Below, piece after piece: positions 43,659-51,806 of a stretch of DNA of 64,000 nucleotides. The stretch spans positions 1 to 64,000 of the forward strand of contig NZ_CP134197.1 in NCBI RefSeq assembly GCF_031585635.1. The letters are read 5' to 3'. The position numbers and the translations under genes are program-made. The notes beneath the pieces are model-generated. The model was not told where the DNA came from. It searched no databases and saw only the letters and a program-made list of their open reading frames with translations. The stretch comes from Paraburkholderia sp. FT54. GTDB taxonomy: Bacteria; Pseudomonadota; Gammaproteobacteria; Burkholderiales; Burkholderiaceae. Position 1 is the first letter of the stretch. Every line of letters starts with the position of its first letter.

Positions 43659-44759
43659 TCACGGCATTAAATCAAGGCGACCATATACGCCACTCGTGGG
43701 TGTCGGACCTGCCGCGAAGAACAACGTGTTGAGCGGCTGACTATCCACGTTGTTGCCGAACGAGATTCCCCAGATACCTGGCTGCTTGAAGACGGTTCCA
43801 TCGCTCTGCGTAAGCGCACCAACGAATGCACCGCTGCTCGGATTGAACGCGTCGATCGTGCCGTCGCCGAAGTTGCCCACCAACAGGTCGTTGCTGGCCG
43901 CGCCGAAATTCGCCGGCGCGAGCGCCAAGCCCCACGGCGAATTCAGCGTGTTGCCGGTCGCGATGCGCTTGACGAAGTTACCCGCGCTATCGAACGCATC
44001 GACGACGCCGTTGCCCGGGCCGTTCATCTGCGTGTGGCCATCGGGTCCGAGCACGGCGTACGCCACGTAGACGGTGCCGCCGATTGCCGCGATGCCGAAC
44101 GGCGACAGGCCAGCGGGCAGACTCGGGTCGCTGAAACTGCCGGCGAGCTGAACCTTGTTGAATGACTTGTCGAACACATCAACCTTCTTGTTGTGGAAGT
44201 CGGCCGCGTAAAGCAGGTTCGCGCCGGCGTTCACGCCGATTGCAAGGCCTTTGTACACGGCGCCGCCCGCGCCATCGTCATGCACCGTGACAGCCTGGGT
44301 CGGCAAGACCTTTGGTGACCAGCCAGCGATGGTGCCGGCGTCCGTCGCCCAGATGAAGAGCGCGTTGGACATTGCACCGCCGTTGGCGCTGATCTGGAAA
44401 TCGGTGCTCCCGTTGAATACGATGCCGGTCGGTCCCGCGGCTTGACCCGCAGCATTCGGCGGGATGGTGACCACGAGTGATTGCACTACGCCGTTGCCGT
44501 CATAGAGAGTCGACTTCTTCGTGTTGTTATCCGATACCCATACCGGCCCGGTCGGATTGAACGCGATCCCCCAGCCGTTCTTCAGGTTCGCGTCGGTGTG
44601 CGGTGCGCTGACGCTGCCGTCGGACACGAGAATCGTGGATTTGAACTGCGGGGCCATCGTACTGTTGTTGCTGTTGTTGTCGTTACCGCCGCATGCCGCG
44701 AGCGTTGCTACCGTCAAACCTAAGGCAACTGTATGTACCGCTCGTTGGTGAAGTTTCAT
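43659..44759 (-). CDS. TIGR03118 family lipoprotein
   Basis: A 366-aa exported protein. The N-terminus ends VATLAACGGN, a lipobox (L-A-A-C), so it is a predicted lipoprotein; an Asn-rich NDNNSNNS linker follows. Repeats such as LKNGWGIAFNPTGPVWVSDN, NGGAMSNALFIWATDAGTIAGW and LNSPWGLALAP suggest an NHL-like beta-propeller, typical of the TIGR03118 family of unknown function. AGGAG precedes ATG. No operon partner. Confidence 0.85.
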   Translation of the reverse strand: MKLHQRAVHTVALGLTVATLAACGGNDNNSNNSTMAPQFKSTILVSDGSVSAPHTDANLKNGWGIAFNPTGPVWVSDNNTKKSTLYDGNGVVQSLVVTIPPNAAGQAAGPTGIVFNGSTDFQISANGGAMSNALFIWATDAGTIAGWSPKVLPTQAVTVHDDGAGGAVYKGLAIGVNAGANLLYAADFHNKKVDVFDKSFNKVQLAGSFSDPSLPAGLSPFGIAAIGGTVYVAYAVLGPDGHTQMNGPGNGVVDAFDSAGNFVKRIATGNTLNSPWGLALAPANFGAASNDLLVGNFGDGTIDAFNPSSGAFVGALTQSDGTVFKQPGIWGISFGNNVDSQPLNTLFFAAGPTPTSGVYGRLDLMP

Positions 44760-45103
44760 TTGAACGTTCTCCTTTGATGGACAGAATGGCGCCCCGGCAC
44801 CGGCGTGTCTCCACTGCGATGTCCGGCGAACGGACGACCGCGAGCCGCTAACCTTGCGCTAGCCTTTGATGCACTGGATCCTCCGTGCATAAACGTTCGT
44901 CGCGGCGATCTATTCCAAAATATTTCGCCACTCCGCCATGGGGAATCGACGCAGACAGATCGGTTGATGATTACTGATTCAACAAGTCGCTCGACGGTCA
45001 GATTGCGGACTTGAAAAGTGCCATTTGATGCTCGAAAGAAAGTCATTCGCTGTTGAGTTATTTACAGACGACAGTCCGTTGAACTGGCGATTTTTACGCA
45101 AAC
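44760..45103. other. divergent intergenic stretch
   Basis: Between the leftward TIGR03118 gene and the promoter of the PTS IIA gene. No gene seen. Confidence 0.5.
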
Positions 45104-45131
45104 TTGACGTCGATCTGGGTAACCTTAAAAT
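45104..45131 (+). promoter_or_regulatory. promoter of the PTS IIA-type gene
   Basis: TTGACG (45104-45109), 16-bp spacer, TAAAAT (45126-45131); start site about 45138, then a strong AAGGGGG ribosome-binding site before ATG at 45153. Confidence 0.6.
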
Positions 45132-45152
45132 AAGCAACTGAAAGGGGGCGAT

Positions 45153-46022
45153 ATGACGCATCCACTGGCGGGCCTGCGGGCTCTCCTCACATCTGGCAAG
45201 ACCCCTCCTGTCCACCGACGGTCGCGTGCCGTGCCGGGCCGCAATGTGATGATGCACGTCACCCTCGACGCCCAACACGCCACTCCATTACGTCAGGCTC
45301 TGATCCGCGATTGCGCCGGTCAACCGTGGACCATTCGCCTCGCACCGCTGCCCGGAACGGACCGCATGCGGCTTTCGCTCTATCTGCCCAGGGACGCAAT
45401 GAGCGATGCGATCCAGCGGGTCGTCCATCTGGCGCCGACCGCCGAACTAGGGCAATTGCTTGAAGTCCCGGACACCCCCACCGACGCCTGGCGGGATTTG
45501 ATCAACCCAGCGTCCCCTCCGTATGCCGGCTCGGTCGTTCAACCGGACGAAATGGCAGGTGCAAAGCGCACTATTGCGCAACTCCTGTCTCGTGATCATG
45601 TCCTGCTCGGTCTCGACGTGGCTGACCGTGACTCGCTTTTCGTAGAGCTTGGCCGCTTCTGTGAACAACGTTTCGGGCTGCCAGCGGCGACCGTGACCGC
45701 GGGACTTGAAGCGCGCGAAGCGTTAGGCTCAACCGGGCTGGGCCAAGGGGTTGCCGTTCCACACAGTCAAATCAGGGGTTTACGTGGGGCCATGGCTTTG
45801 TATGTTCGTCCGGCGACACCCATTCCCTTTGATGCGCCCGACGGAAACCCTGTGGCCGACATGGTCGTGCTATTGGTCCCGGAATGGGCCAATACCACGC
45901 ATCTGCATCTGCTGGCTGACGTAGCGCAGCGCTTTTGCGACCATCACTTCCGCGACCGGCTCCATGCCTGTGTCGACGCGCAGGCCGTGTGCCAGTTGTT
46001 CGTCGGCTACGACACACTGTAG
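45153..46022 (+). CDS. PTS IIA (PtsN-type) domain protein with N-terminal extension
   Basis: A 289-aa protein. Residues about 135-285 are a PTS EIIA type-2 domain (LLSRDHVLLGLDVADRDSLFVELGRF, then STGLGQGVAVPHSQI with the phosphorylatable His). Standard PtsN is about 150 residues, so the N-terminal 130 residues are an extra region without an assigned family. It could couple nitrogen-PTS phosphorylation state to an unknown target. No other PTS gene is near. Confidence 0.82.
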   Translation: MTHPLAGLRALLTSGKTPPVHRRSRAVPGRNVMMHVTLDAQHATPLRQALIRDCAGQPWTIRLAPLPGTDRMRLSLYLPRDAMSDAIQRVVHLAPTAELGQLLEVPDTPTDAWRDLINPASPPYAGSVVQPDEMAGAKRTIAQLLSRDHVLLGLDVADRDSLFVELGRFCEQRFGLPAATVTAGLEAREALGSTGLGQGVAVPHSQIRGLRGAMALYVRPATPIPFDAPDGNPVADMVVLLVPEWANTTHLHLLADVAQRFCDHHFRDRLHACVDAQAVCQLFVGYDTL

Positions 46023-46209
46023 GCCACATTGGATGGGCTGCAGAACCACTATGCCTTCCGCACGGTAACCCCCGCTCGCGCGTTGGGGCAGTCTTGCCGG
46101 CCATTGCTTTCTCGTGACCCTAGCGCGCTGTGCGAGTTCGTTCGACCGGCGACGATACGCATGCGTTTAGTCGCCGGCCGGCTTGTTCTTGACAGTTCTG
46201 AAGGATTGC

Positions 46210-46540
46210 AGACGAGCTCGTACTGACTATGGTGGCATTCGCTATTCGAACATCACCGCGCTTAGTTGGAGCCGCGCGGATTTCAACGATGCGGAAGTCA
46301 GCCTGCAATACCTGATTGCCCGGATTGGTCGGTTGGAGCGGCCTTTAACTTCCCGAAAGGGAACGCGGTGACTCAAACCATTGGGGAAGCTAAATACGAT
46401 CAGATCTCCGCTGGTGTGAATCACACGCTGTCCAAACGCCCCGATGTCTATATTTCAGGCGAGTGGCAGACGGTTAGCGGAAACGACTCGACCGGGCAAG
46501 CGGCGGTCGCGAACATTGCCGATTTGCCGCCTTCTTAGAA
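46210..46540 (+). pseudogene. porin pseudogene fragment
   Basis: Two frames together give the C-terminal part of a beta-proteobacterial porin. The first encodes YGGIRYSNITALSWSRADFNDAEVSLQYLIA; a frameshift near 46320 leads into WSVGAAFNFPKGNAV, then YDQISAGVNHTLSKRPDVYISGEWQ, the segment aligning with YNQINLLADYALSKRTDVYLNAAYQ of the intact porin at 16459. The last strand and terminal Phe are missing, as is the 5' half. Confidence 0.8.
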
Positions 46541-46835
46541 TCATCATCAAGCGGTCGCTCGGATCGGAATCCGGCATAGGTTCTAGTCTCACTGTGCGCG
46601 ACTGGGCAGCTGAATGCACTGACTGTCCGGACTCGCTTGCTGAAGAGCCGCGGGCTCACGCGATCACGTCCCAGACAGTGGCGAGATCCCCCTGTAAAGG
46701 CTCACCTCTGCGCCTTTGATGGAACTCAGATACGCAACTAACGGTCAGTCCGTGACGCCTCCACCTCAAAATTCGCCAGTGAGATCCGGCGCCGCGCTGA
46801 CTTGAACATTGCCGGCATCTTTGTCGACCCATCGC
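46541..46835. other. gene-free stretch
   Basis: No supportable gene between the porin remnant and the small leftward gene. Confidence 0.5.
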
Positions 46836-47084
46836 TCACGCCGCAAGCGGGTAAGCACGCATTACGGGCCCGTCCGCCTTTGCCGGGAACACGTTCCACG
46901 AACCGTCATCGTGCCGGAAGAAAACGATCGTCAAACTTTCATCCGCACGCGCCGCGCCGATGCGCACGTAACGCCTTCGATCCGTTCCTGTGCGACTGAA
47001 CTCCATCACGCGTAGCGTCGCCACCGCGGAAGATCCAAACCACTTGCTGACCAGCGTTCGCAAGCACTTCTCGCCGGCACCCAT
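46836..47084 (-). CDS. small conserved-looking hypothetical protein
   Basis: An 82-aa protein of unknown function. The ATG at 47084 has a strong AGAGGAGA ribosome-binding site at proper spacing, the main reason to call it. The product has LVSKWFGSSAVATLRVMEFSRTG then a beta-rich RRYVRIGAARAD, LTIVFFRHDDGSWNVFP, a possible small beta fold. No signal peptide or membrane segment. The frame is open further upstream, which I regard as non-coding. Confidence 0.6.
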   Translation of the reverse strand: MGAGEKCLRTLVSKWFGSSAVATLRVMEFSRTGTDRRRYVRIGAARADESLTIVFFRHDDGSWNVFPAKADGPVMRAYPLAA

Positions 47085-47467
47085 CTCGCTCTCCTCTGAC
47101 CGCGACGCTACCATCAGCGCTACTCCTACGCTTTGACAGTAGTACGCGCGACACAAGGTGTCTATTACATGAATCTGGAAGCAGCCCCAGCGAAGCGGGT
47201 GACGCTCGACGCCTGGTGAGCAATGAGGCCACGCATCTGGACGTGCCTCGGATTACATAAACATGCAATGTCCCGATCTCGTACAACGTCATATGCTGTC
47301 GACGTGCCAGTGCGGATTGTGAAATTCGCGCTCAAGCTGTGGGGCAAGCCGTTCGCGTCTGCCTTGCCGATACAACGTCACTGAACTCATCCACTAACCG
47401 GACACTGACACGGTTGCCTTCGTGCAACCGTGCGGGTCCCTCGCATTCTCGTGAATTGGAGCTACTC
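47085..47467. other. divergent intergenic stretch
   Basis: Between the small leftward gene and the isochorismatase-family gene; would contain both promoters. No strong hexamer pair recognised. Confidence 0.4.
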
Positions 47468-48103
47468 ATGGCCTATGAACTGTTGACGCCCGACACATGC
47501 GCGCTCGCGCTTATCGACCATCAGCCGCAGATGTTCTTCGGCACGCACTCGCACGAGCGCACCACCATCCTGCACAACATCCAGATCCTCGCGAAGAGCG
47601 CGAAGCTCTTCAAGGTGCCGACCGTTCTGACGACAGTCGCCGCCGACTCTTTCAGCGGCCAGTTGCTGCCGGAAGTGCAGTCGGTGTTTCCGGAGATCAA
47701 GCCGATCGACCGCACGTCGATGAACTCGTGGGAAGACAAGAACTTTCGTGACGCGATCAAGGCGACGGGCCGCAAGAAAATCGTGATCGCGGGCTTGTGG
47801 ACAGAAGTGTGCGTCGCCTTCCCGACCGTGCAGATGCTGGCCGAAGGCTTCGAAATCTACGTGCCGACGGACGCCTGCGGCGACATCACTGGAGAAGCCC
47901 ATGAACGTGCCGTGCAGCGCGTCGTGCAGGCGGGCGCGGTGCCGCTGACGTCGGTGCAGTTCATGTGCGAACTGCAACGCGATTGGGCGCGCGGTGAAAC
48001 GTACGAAGGCTGCATGGAGATTTTCAAGGCGCACACCTCGTATGGCATTGGCGTGCGTTACGCGAAGCAGATTCTCGGCGGCCACGCGAGCGAGGCGCGC
48101 TGA
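47468..48103 (+). CDS. isochorismatase family cysteine hydrolase (YcaC-like)
   Basis: A 211-aa cysteine hydrolase. The catalytic triad is visible: Asp17 in ALIDHQPQ, Lys in GRKKIVIAG, Cys in WTEVCVAFPT; the cis-peptide region follows. YcaC-type proteins hydrolyse small amides or related compounds; the true substrate is unknown. ATG at 47468 after TGGAG; frame open to 47339. First gene of a rightward group ending with an AlgE-type porin, although a hairpin separates it from the next gene. Confidence 0.88.
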   Translation: MAYELLTPDTCALALIDHQPQMFFGTHSHERTTILHNIQILAKSAKLFKVPTVLTTVAADSFSGQLLPEVQSVFPEIKPIDRTSMNSWEDKNFRDAIKATGRKKIVIAGLWTEVCVAFPTVQMLAEGFEIYVPTDACGDITGEAHERAVQRVVQAGAVPLTSVQFMCELQRDWARGETYEGCMEIFKAHTSYGIGVRYAKQILGGHASEAR

Positions 48104-48139
48104 TCGGCCCTGATCTCCCCATGTAGTCCTTGCCCTACG

Positions 48140-48170
48140 TCACGGGCGACGCTGCTGTCGTCGCCCGTGA
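48140..48170 (+). terminator. hairpin between isochorismatase and amidohydrolase genes
   Basis: A perfect 12-bp stem (TCACGGGCGACG and complement) with 7-nt loop. No T run, so it might be a weak terminator, an attenuator or an mRNA-processing/stability hairpin within the operon. Confidence 0.5.
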
Positions 48171-48203
48171 AACGCGCCTGACCCAACACCACGGAGAGCG
48201 ACG

Positions 48204-50081
48204 ATGACCGCACCCATTCCGCCGGCCCGCATTGCGGAGCTGGTGATCTACAACGGCAAGATTGCGACGCAGGACGACAGGCGTTCGTTCGTGACGGCGC
48301 TTGCCATCGCGCAAGGCGAGATCGTCGCGAGCGGCAACGACCACGACATGATGCAGTGGGCGAGCGATTCCACGCGCCGCATCGACCTGAAGGGACGCAC
48401 GGTCATTCCCGGTCTCAACGATTCGCATCTGCATGTCATTCGCGGCGGTTTGAATTTCAATCTCGAACTGCGCTGGGATGGCGTGCCGTCGCTGCGCGAT
48501 GCACTCGACATGCTGCGCGCGCAGGTCGCGCGTACGCCCGCGCCGCAATGGGTGCGCGTAATCGGCGGATGGAATGAATTCCAGTTCGCGGAGAAGCGCG
48601 GGCCGACGCTCGAAGAGATCAACGCGATCGCGCCCGATACGCCCGTCTTCATCCTGCACCTCTACGACAGCGCACTGCTCAATGCGGCGGCGCTGCGTGC
48701 CGTCGGCTATGACCGCGACACGCCGAATCCACCCGGCGGCGAAATCCAGCGCGACCGCCGCGGCAATCCCACGGGCATGCTGATCGCGCGCCCGAACGCG
48801 GGGCTACTGTATGCGACGCTTGCCAAAGGACCGAAGCTCCCGTTCGACGATCAACTGAACTCGTCGCGCCAGTTCATGCGCGAGCTGAATCGTCTGGGCG
48901 TAACGAGCGCTATCGATGCGGGCGGCGGCTATCAGTCGTATCCCGACGACTACGCGGTCATCATGGAACTCGCTAAGCGCAACGAACTGACGGTGCGCAT
49001 CGCGTACAACCTGTTCACGCAGAACGCAAAGAAGGAAATCGAAGACTTCGCGAAGTGGGTCAAACTCACCAAGCCCGGCGACGGTGACGACTTTCTGAAA
49101 ATGAACGGTGCGGGCGAAATGCTGGTGTTCTCCGCCGCGGACTTCGAAGATTTTCTGGAGCCGCGCCCCGACCTGCCGGGCGCGATGGAAAGCGAACTCG
49201 AAGCAGTCGTACGGCTGCTGGTGCAAAACCGCTGGCCGTTCCGGCTGCATGCAACGTACGACGAATCGATCGACCGTTTTCTCAACGTATTTGAGCGCGT
49301 GAACAAAGACACGCCTTTCGACGGCCTGCGCTGGTTCTTCGACCACTGCGAAACGATTTCGACGCGCAATATCGAACGCATTGCGGCGTTGGGCGGCGGT
49401 ATCGCCGTGCAGCACCGGATGGCCTATCAGGGCGAATACTTTATCGAACGCTATGGCGTCGAAGCAGTAGCGCACACGCCGCCCATCCGGAAGATGCTCG
49501 CGGCGGGGCTACCCGTCGGCGCGGGGACTGACGCGACGCGTGTCGCGAGTTTCAATCCGTTCGTTTCGCTGTATTGGCTCGTTTCGGGACGCACGGTGGG
49601 CGGCACGCAGATGTACGCGGCGCACGACCGGCTGGACCGCATGGAAGCGCTGCGCCGATATACGGTCGGCAGCGCATGGTTCTCGAACGACGAGACGAGG
49701 AAGGGCGCTCTCGTACCCGGCCAGCTTGCCGATTTCGCAGTGCTCTCGGACGACTATTTCACGATCGGCGAAGACGCCATCAAGCATCTGAGTTCGGTGC
49801 TCACGGTGGTCAACGGACGCGTCGTCTACGCCGCCGACGAGTTCGAAACGTTCGGCCCGCCCGCGCTGCCCGTCAGCCCGGCGTGGTCGCCCGTCGCGGA
49901 GTACGGCGGCTATGCGCGCTATCGTCCCACGGCGCCGCTGCAGCAGTCGTGCAACGACGCCTGCGTGAACCTGTGCGGCGTGCATCGTCATGCGCATGCA
50001 TGGGCGTGGCGCAGCAACGTGCCCGCCGGCGATGCGAACACGTTCTGGGGAGCGCTCGGGTGCAGTTGCTTCACGTTCTAG
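48204..50081 (+). CDS. YtcJ-type metal-dependent amidohydrolase
   Basis: A 625-aa amidohydrolase-3 family protein. GRTVIPGLNDSHLHVIRGGL gives the metal His pair, then YDRDTPNPPGGEIQRD, FRLHATYDESIDRF, FDHCETIS, AAGLPVGAGTDATRV and GALVPGQLADFAVLSDDYF. No signal peptide. The C-terminus after about residue 570 carries an unusual Cys/His-rich tail (CNDACVNLCGVHRHAH and ending GCSCFTF) not seen in typical YtcJ proteins; it may bind a metal. GGAGAG precedes ATG. Followed at 14 bp by the DoxX gene. Confidence 0.85.
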   Translation: MTAPIPPARIAELVIYNGKIATQDDRRSFVTALAIAQGEIVASGNDHDMMQWASDSTRRIDLKGRTVIPGLNDSHLHVIRGGLNFNLELRWDGVPSLRDALDMLRAQVARTPAPQWVRVIGGWNEFQFAEKRGPTLEEINAIAPDTPVFILHLYDSALLNAAALRAVGYDRDTPNPPGGEIQRDRRGNPTGMLIARPNAGLLYATLAKGPKLPFDDQLNSSRQFMRELNRLGVTSAIDAGGGYQSYPDDYAVIMELAKRNELTVRIAYNLFTQNAKKEIEDFAKWVKLTKPGDGDDFLKMNGAGEMLVFSAADFEDFLEPRPDLPGAMESELEAVVRLLVQNRWPFRLHATYDESIDRFLNVFERVNKDTPFDGLRWFFDHCETISTRNIERIAALGGGIAVQHRMAYQGEYFIERYGVEAVAHTPPIRKMLAAGLPVGAGTDATRVASFNPFVSLYWLVSGRTVGGTQMYAAHDRLDRMEALRRYTVGSAWFSNDETRKGALVPGQLADFAVLSDDYFTIGEDAIKHLSSVLTVVNGRVVYAADEFETFGPPALPVSPAWSPVAEYGGYARYRPTAPLQQSCNDACVNLCGVHRHAHAWAWRSNVPAGDANTFWGALGCSCFTF

Positions 50082-50095
50082 GCGCCAGGCAGGTC

Positions 50096-50521
50096 ATGAA
50101 CCGTTTTTCCGCCCCCGACGCCGCGCTGCTGTTTCTGCGTGTCACCGCGAGTGTGCTCGTGCTGCTCGTGCATGGACTGCCAAAGGCGATCCACTACGCG
50201 AGCCAGCTCCAGGCAATCGAAGACCCGTTGCATTTCGGCAGGACGCTAACGCTAGGCTGTGCGATCTTCGCGGAGGTCGTGTGCCCGCTGCTGATGATCG
50301 CGGGCATCGCGACGCGGCTCGCAGCGTTGCCGATCATGCTGGTCTGCGTGATCGCGCTGGGTCTCGTGCATCGCGAATGGACGCTGGACCAGGGGCAATT
50401 CGCGTGGATGCTGCTGATCATGTTCGGAACGATCGTGATTGGCGGCGCGGGACGCTACCGGATCGCAGTGTGGCCGCACGCGCGCGGGCAAGCGCAGGCC
50501 CGCACGGCATGTGAGGAGTGA
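50096..50521 (+). CDS. DoxX family membrane protein
   Basis: A 141-aa inner-membrane protein with four predicted helices: ALLFLRVTASVLVLLVHGLPK opens the DoxX domain, then TLGCAIFAEVVCPLLMIAGIATRLAAL and FAWMLLIMFGTIVIGGAGRYRI. DoxX proteins are linked to quinone/thiol redox reactions; role here unknown. The start at 50096 is the first ATG after the amidohydrolase stop. Ends 3 bp before the XapX gene, so co-transcribed. Confidence 0.88.
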   Translation: MNRFSAPDAALLFLRVTASVLVLLVHGLPKAIHYASQLQAIEDPLHFGRTLTLGCAIFAEVVCPLLMIAGIATRLAALPIMLVCVIALGLVHREWTLDQGQFAWMLLIMFGTIVIGGAGRYRIAVWPHARGQAQARTACEE

Positions 50522-50524
50522 AAC

Positions 50525-50761
50525 ATGTCATATCTGATTGCATTAGGCGCGGGCCTCGTGGTCGGCCTGCTGTATTACCTCGTGCGCGTGCAATCGCCCG
50601 CGCCGCCGCTGATCGCGCTCGCGGGGCTGCTCGGCATTGTCATTGGCGAGCATGCGATTCCGTTCGTGCGGGCGCAGATCCGCACACCCGATGCGCAATC
50701 CCAAAGCGCCCCGCCCGTCGCGAGCAGCAAGCCGACTTCGTTATGCAGCGACGATCAATAG
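50525..50761 (+). CDS. XapX domain protein (DUF1427)
   Basis: A 78-aa membrane protein: one or two hydrophobic segments, YLIALGAGLVVGLLYYLVRVQSPAPP followed by LIALAGLLGIVIGEHAIPF, the exact XapX layout. A polar Ser/Pro-rich tail follows. GAGGAG precedes ATG. XapX proteins are small and uncharacterised, common next to catabolic hydrolase genes in Burkholderia. Confidence 0.88.
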   Translation: MSYLIALGAGLVVGLLYYLVRVQSPAPPLIALAGLLGIVIGEHAIPFVRAQIRTPDAQSQSAPPVASSKPTSLCSDDQ

Positions 50762-50870
50762 GCACGGACGCGTGTTTCGCCGTGCAGGCGCGCAAGACGG
50801 GCGCGCCGCAAGCCGGAATCTGACTGCGCCGCGCGAGGCGCGGCATCCATCACCAGCAAGGAGTGTTTTT

Positions 50871-51806
50871 ATGAGTACCGTCAAGATGGTTCGATTGTTG
50901 CGGGCCGCCGTGGTGTCGATCGCGGCGCTCGGCATGGCGCTGGCCGGCTCGCCGGCATTCGCCGAGGCCGATCATCAGAACGCGGGCAAGAGCATGCTTG
51001 TCGTGTCGGTTGGCCCGCAGTACGACACGACGCACGTTTATGTGGCGAGCCAGGACATCGACGCCTTCGTCGACAGCTTTGTCGCGACGTTCGGCGGCAA
51101 GGCTTCGCCGCGCGCGGTGTTCACGGTGACGCCGACGCCGAGCAAAACCGCTTCGCAGTATGTGCAGACGCCTGTCGGCATGTTGTCGGTGTTCGCGTTC
51201 CAGACGCCCATACCGTATCCGTTCGGCAGCGAACGCACCGGCTATCTCGTGACCGACATGGACAAGGCCGTGCGTGCCGCGCGCGCCGCGGGTGCGGACG
51301 TGGTCGTCGAGACGTTCGACGATCCGATCGGCAAGGACGCAATCATCCAGTGGCCGGGCGGCCTGAACATGCAGTTGTACTGGCACACGAAAGCGCCGTC
51401 ATATGGTCCGCTCGAAACAGTGCCGGACAATCGCGTCTATGTGTCCGCGCAATCCGCGGACAACTTCATCAGGCGCTTCCTGCGCTTCTCGCACGGCAAG
51501 GTCGTGTCCGACAATCGTCATGCGGATGGCGTCGAAATCGGCCGGTCCGGCGACACGATCCGGCGCGTGCGCATTACCTCCGGCTTCGGCAACATGCTCG
51601 TGTTCGCGACCGATGGCAAGCTGCCGTATCCGTTCGGACACGAGGTGACGGGCTATCAGGTCGCCGATCTCGATGCGACGCTCGCCAAGGCGCAGGGAGT
51701 CGGCGTACAACTGCTGTCGCCGGCGAGCCGCACGGTCGAAGGGCGCACCGCGATGGTCGAGTTTCCCGGTGGCTATGTCGCCGAAATTCACGAACTGACG
51801 AAGTGA
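50871..51806 (+). CDS. exported tandem VOC (glyoxalase-like) protein
   Basis: A 311-aa protein with signal peptide (MVRLLRAAVVSIAALGMALAGSPAFAEA). Two VOC halves follow: about residues 50-170 (VYVASQDIDAFVDSFVATFGG, GYLVTDMDKAVRAARAAGADVVVE, WPGGLNMQLYWHTK) and 175-310 (VYVSAQSADNFIRRFLRFSHG, GYQVADLDATLAKAQGVGVQLL, FPGGYVAEIHELTK). The usual VOC metal ligands are only partly apparent. Export of a VOC protein is uncommon; a periplasmic binding or isomerase role is possible. AAGGAG precedes ATG. Its stop overlaps the next gene (GTGA). Confidence 0.82.
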   Translation: MSTVKMVRLLRAAVVSIAALGMALAGSPAFAEADHQNAGKSMLVVSVGPQYDTTHVYVASQDIDAFVDSFVATFGGKASPRAVFTVTPTPSKTASQYVQTPVGMLSVFAFQTPIPYPFGSERTGYLVTDMDKAVRAARAAGADVVVETFDDPIGKDAIIQWPGGLNMQLYWHTKAPSYGPLETVPDNRVYVSAQSADNFIRRFLRFSHGKVVSDNRHADGVEIGRSGDTIRRVRITSGFGNMLVFATDGKLPYPFGHEVTGYQVADLDATLAKAQGVGVQLLSPASRTVEGRTAMVEFPGGYVAEIHELTK

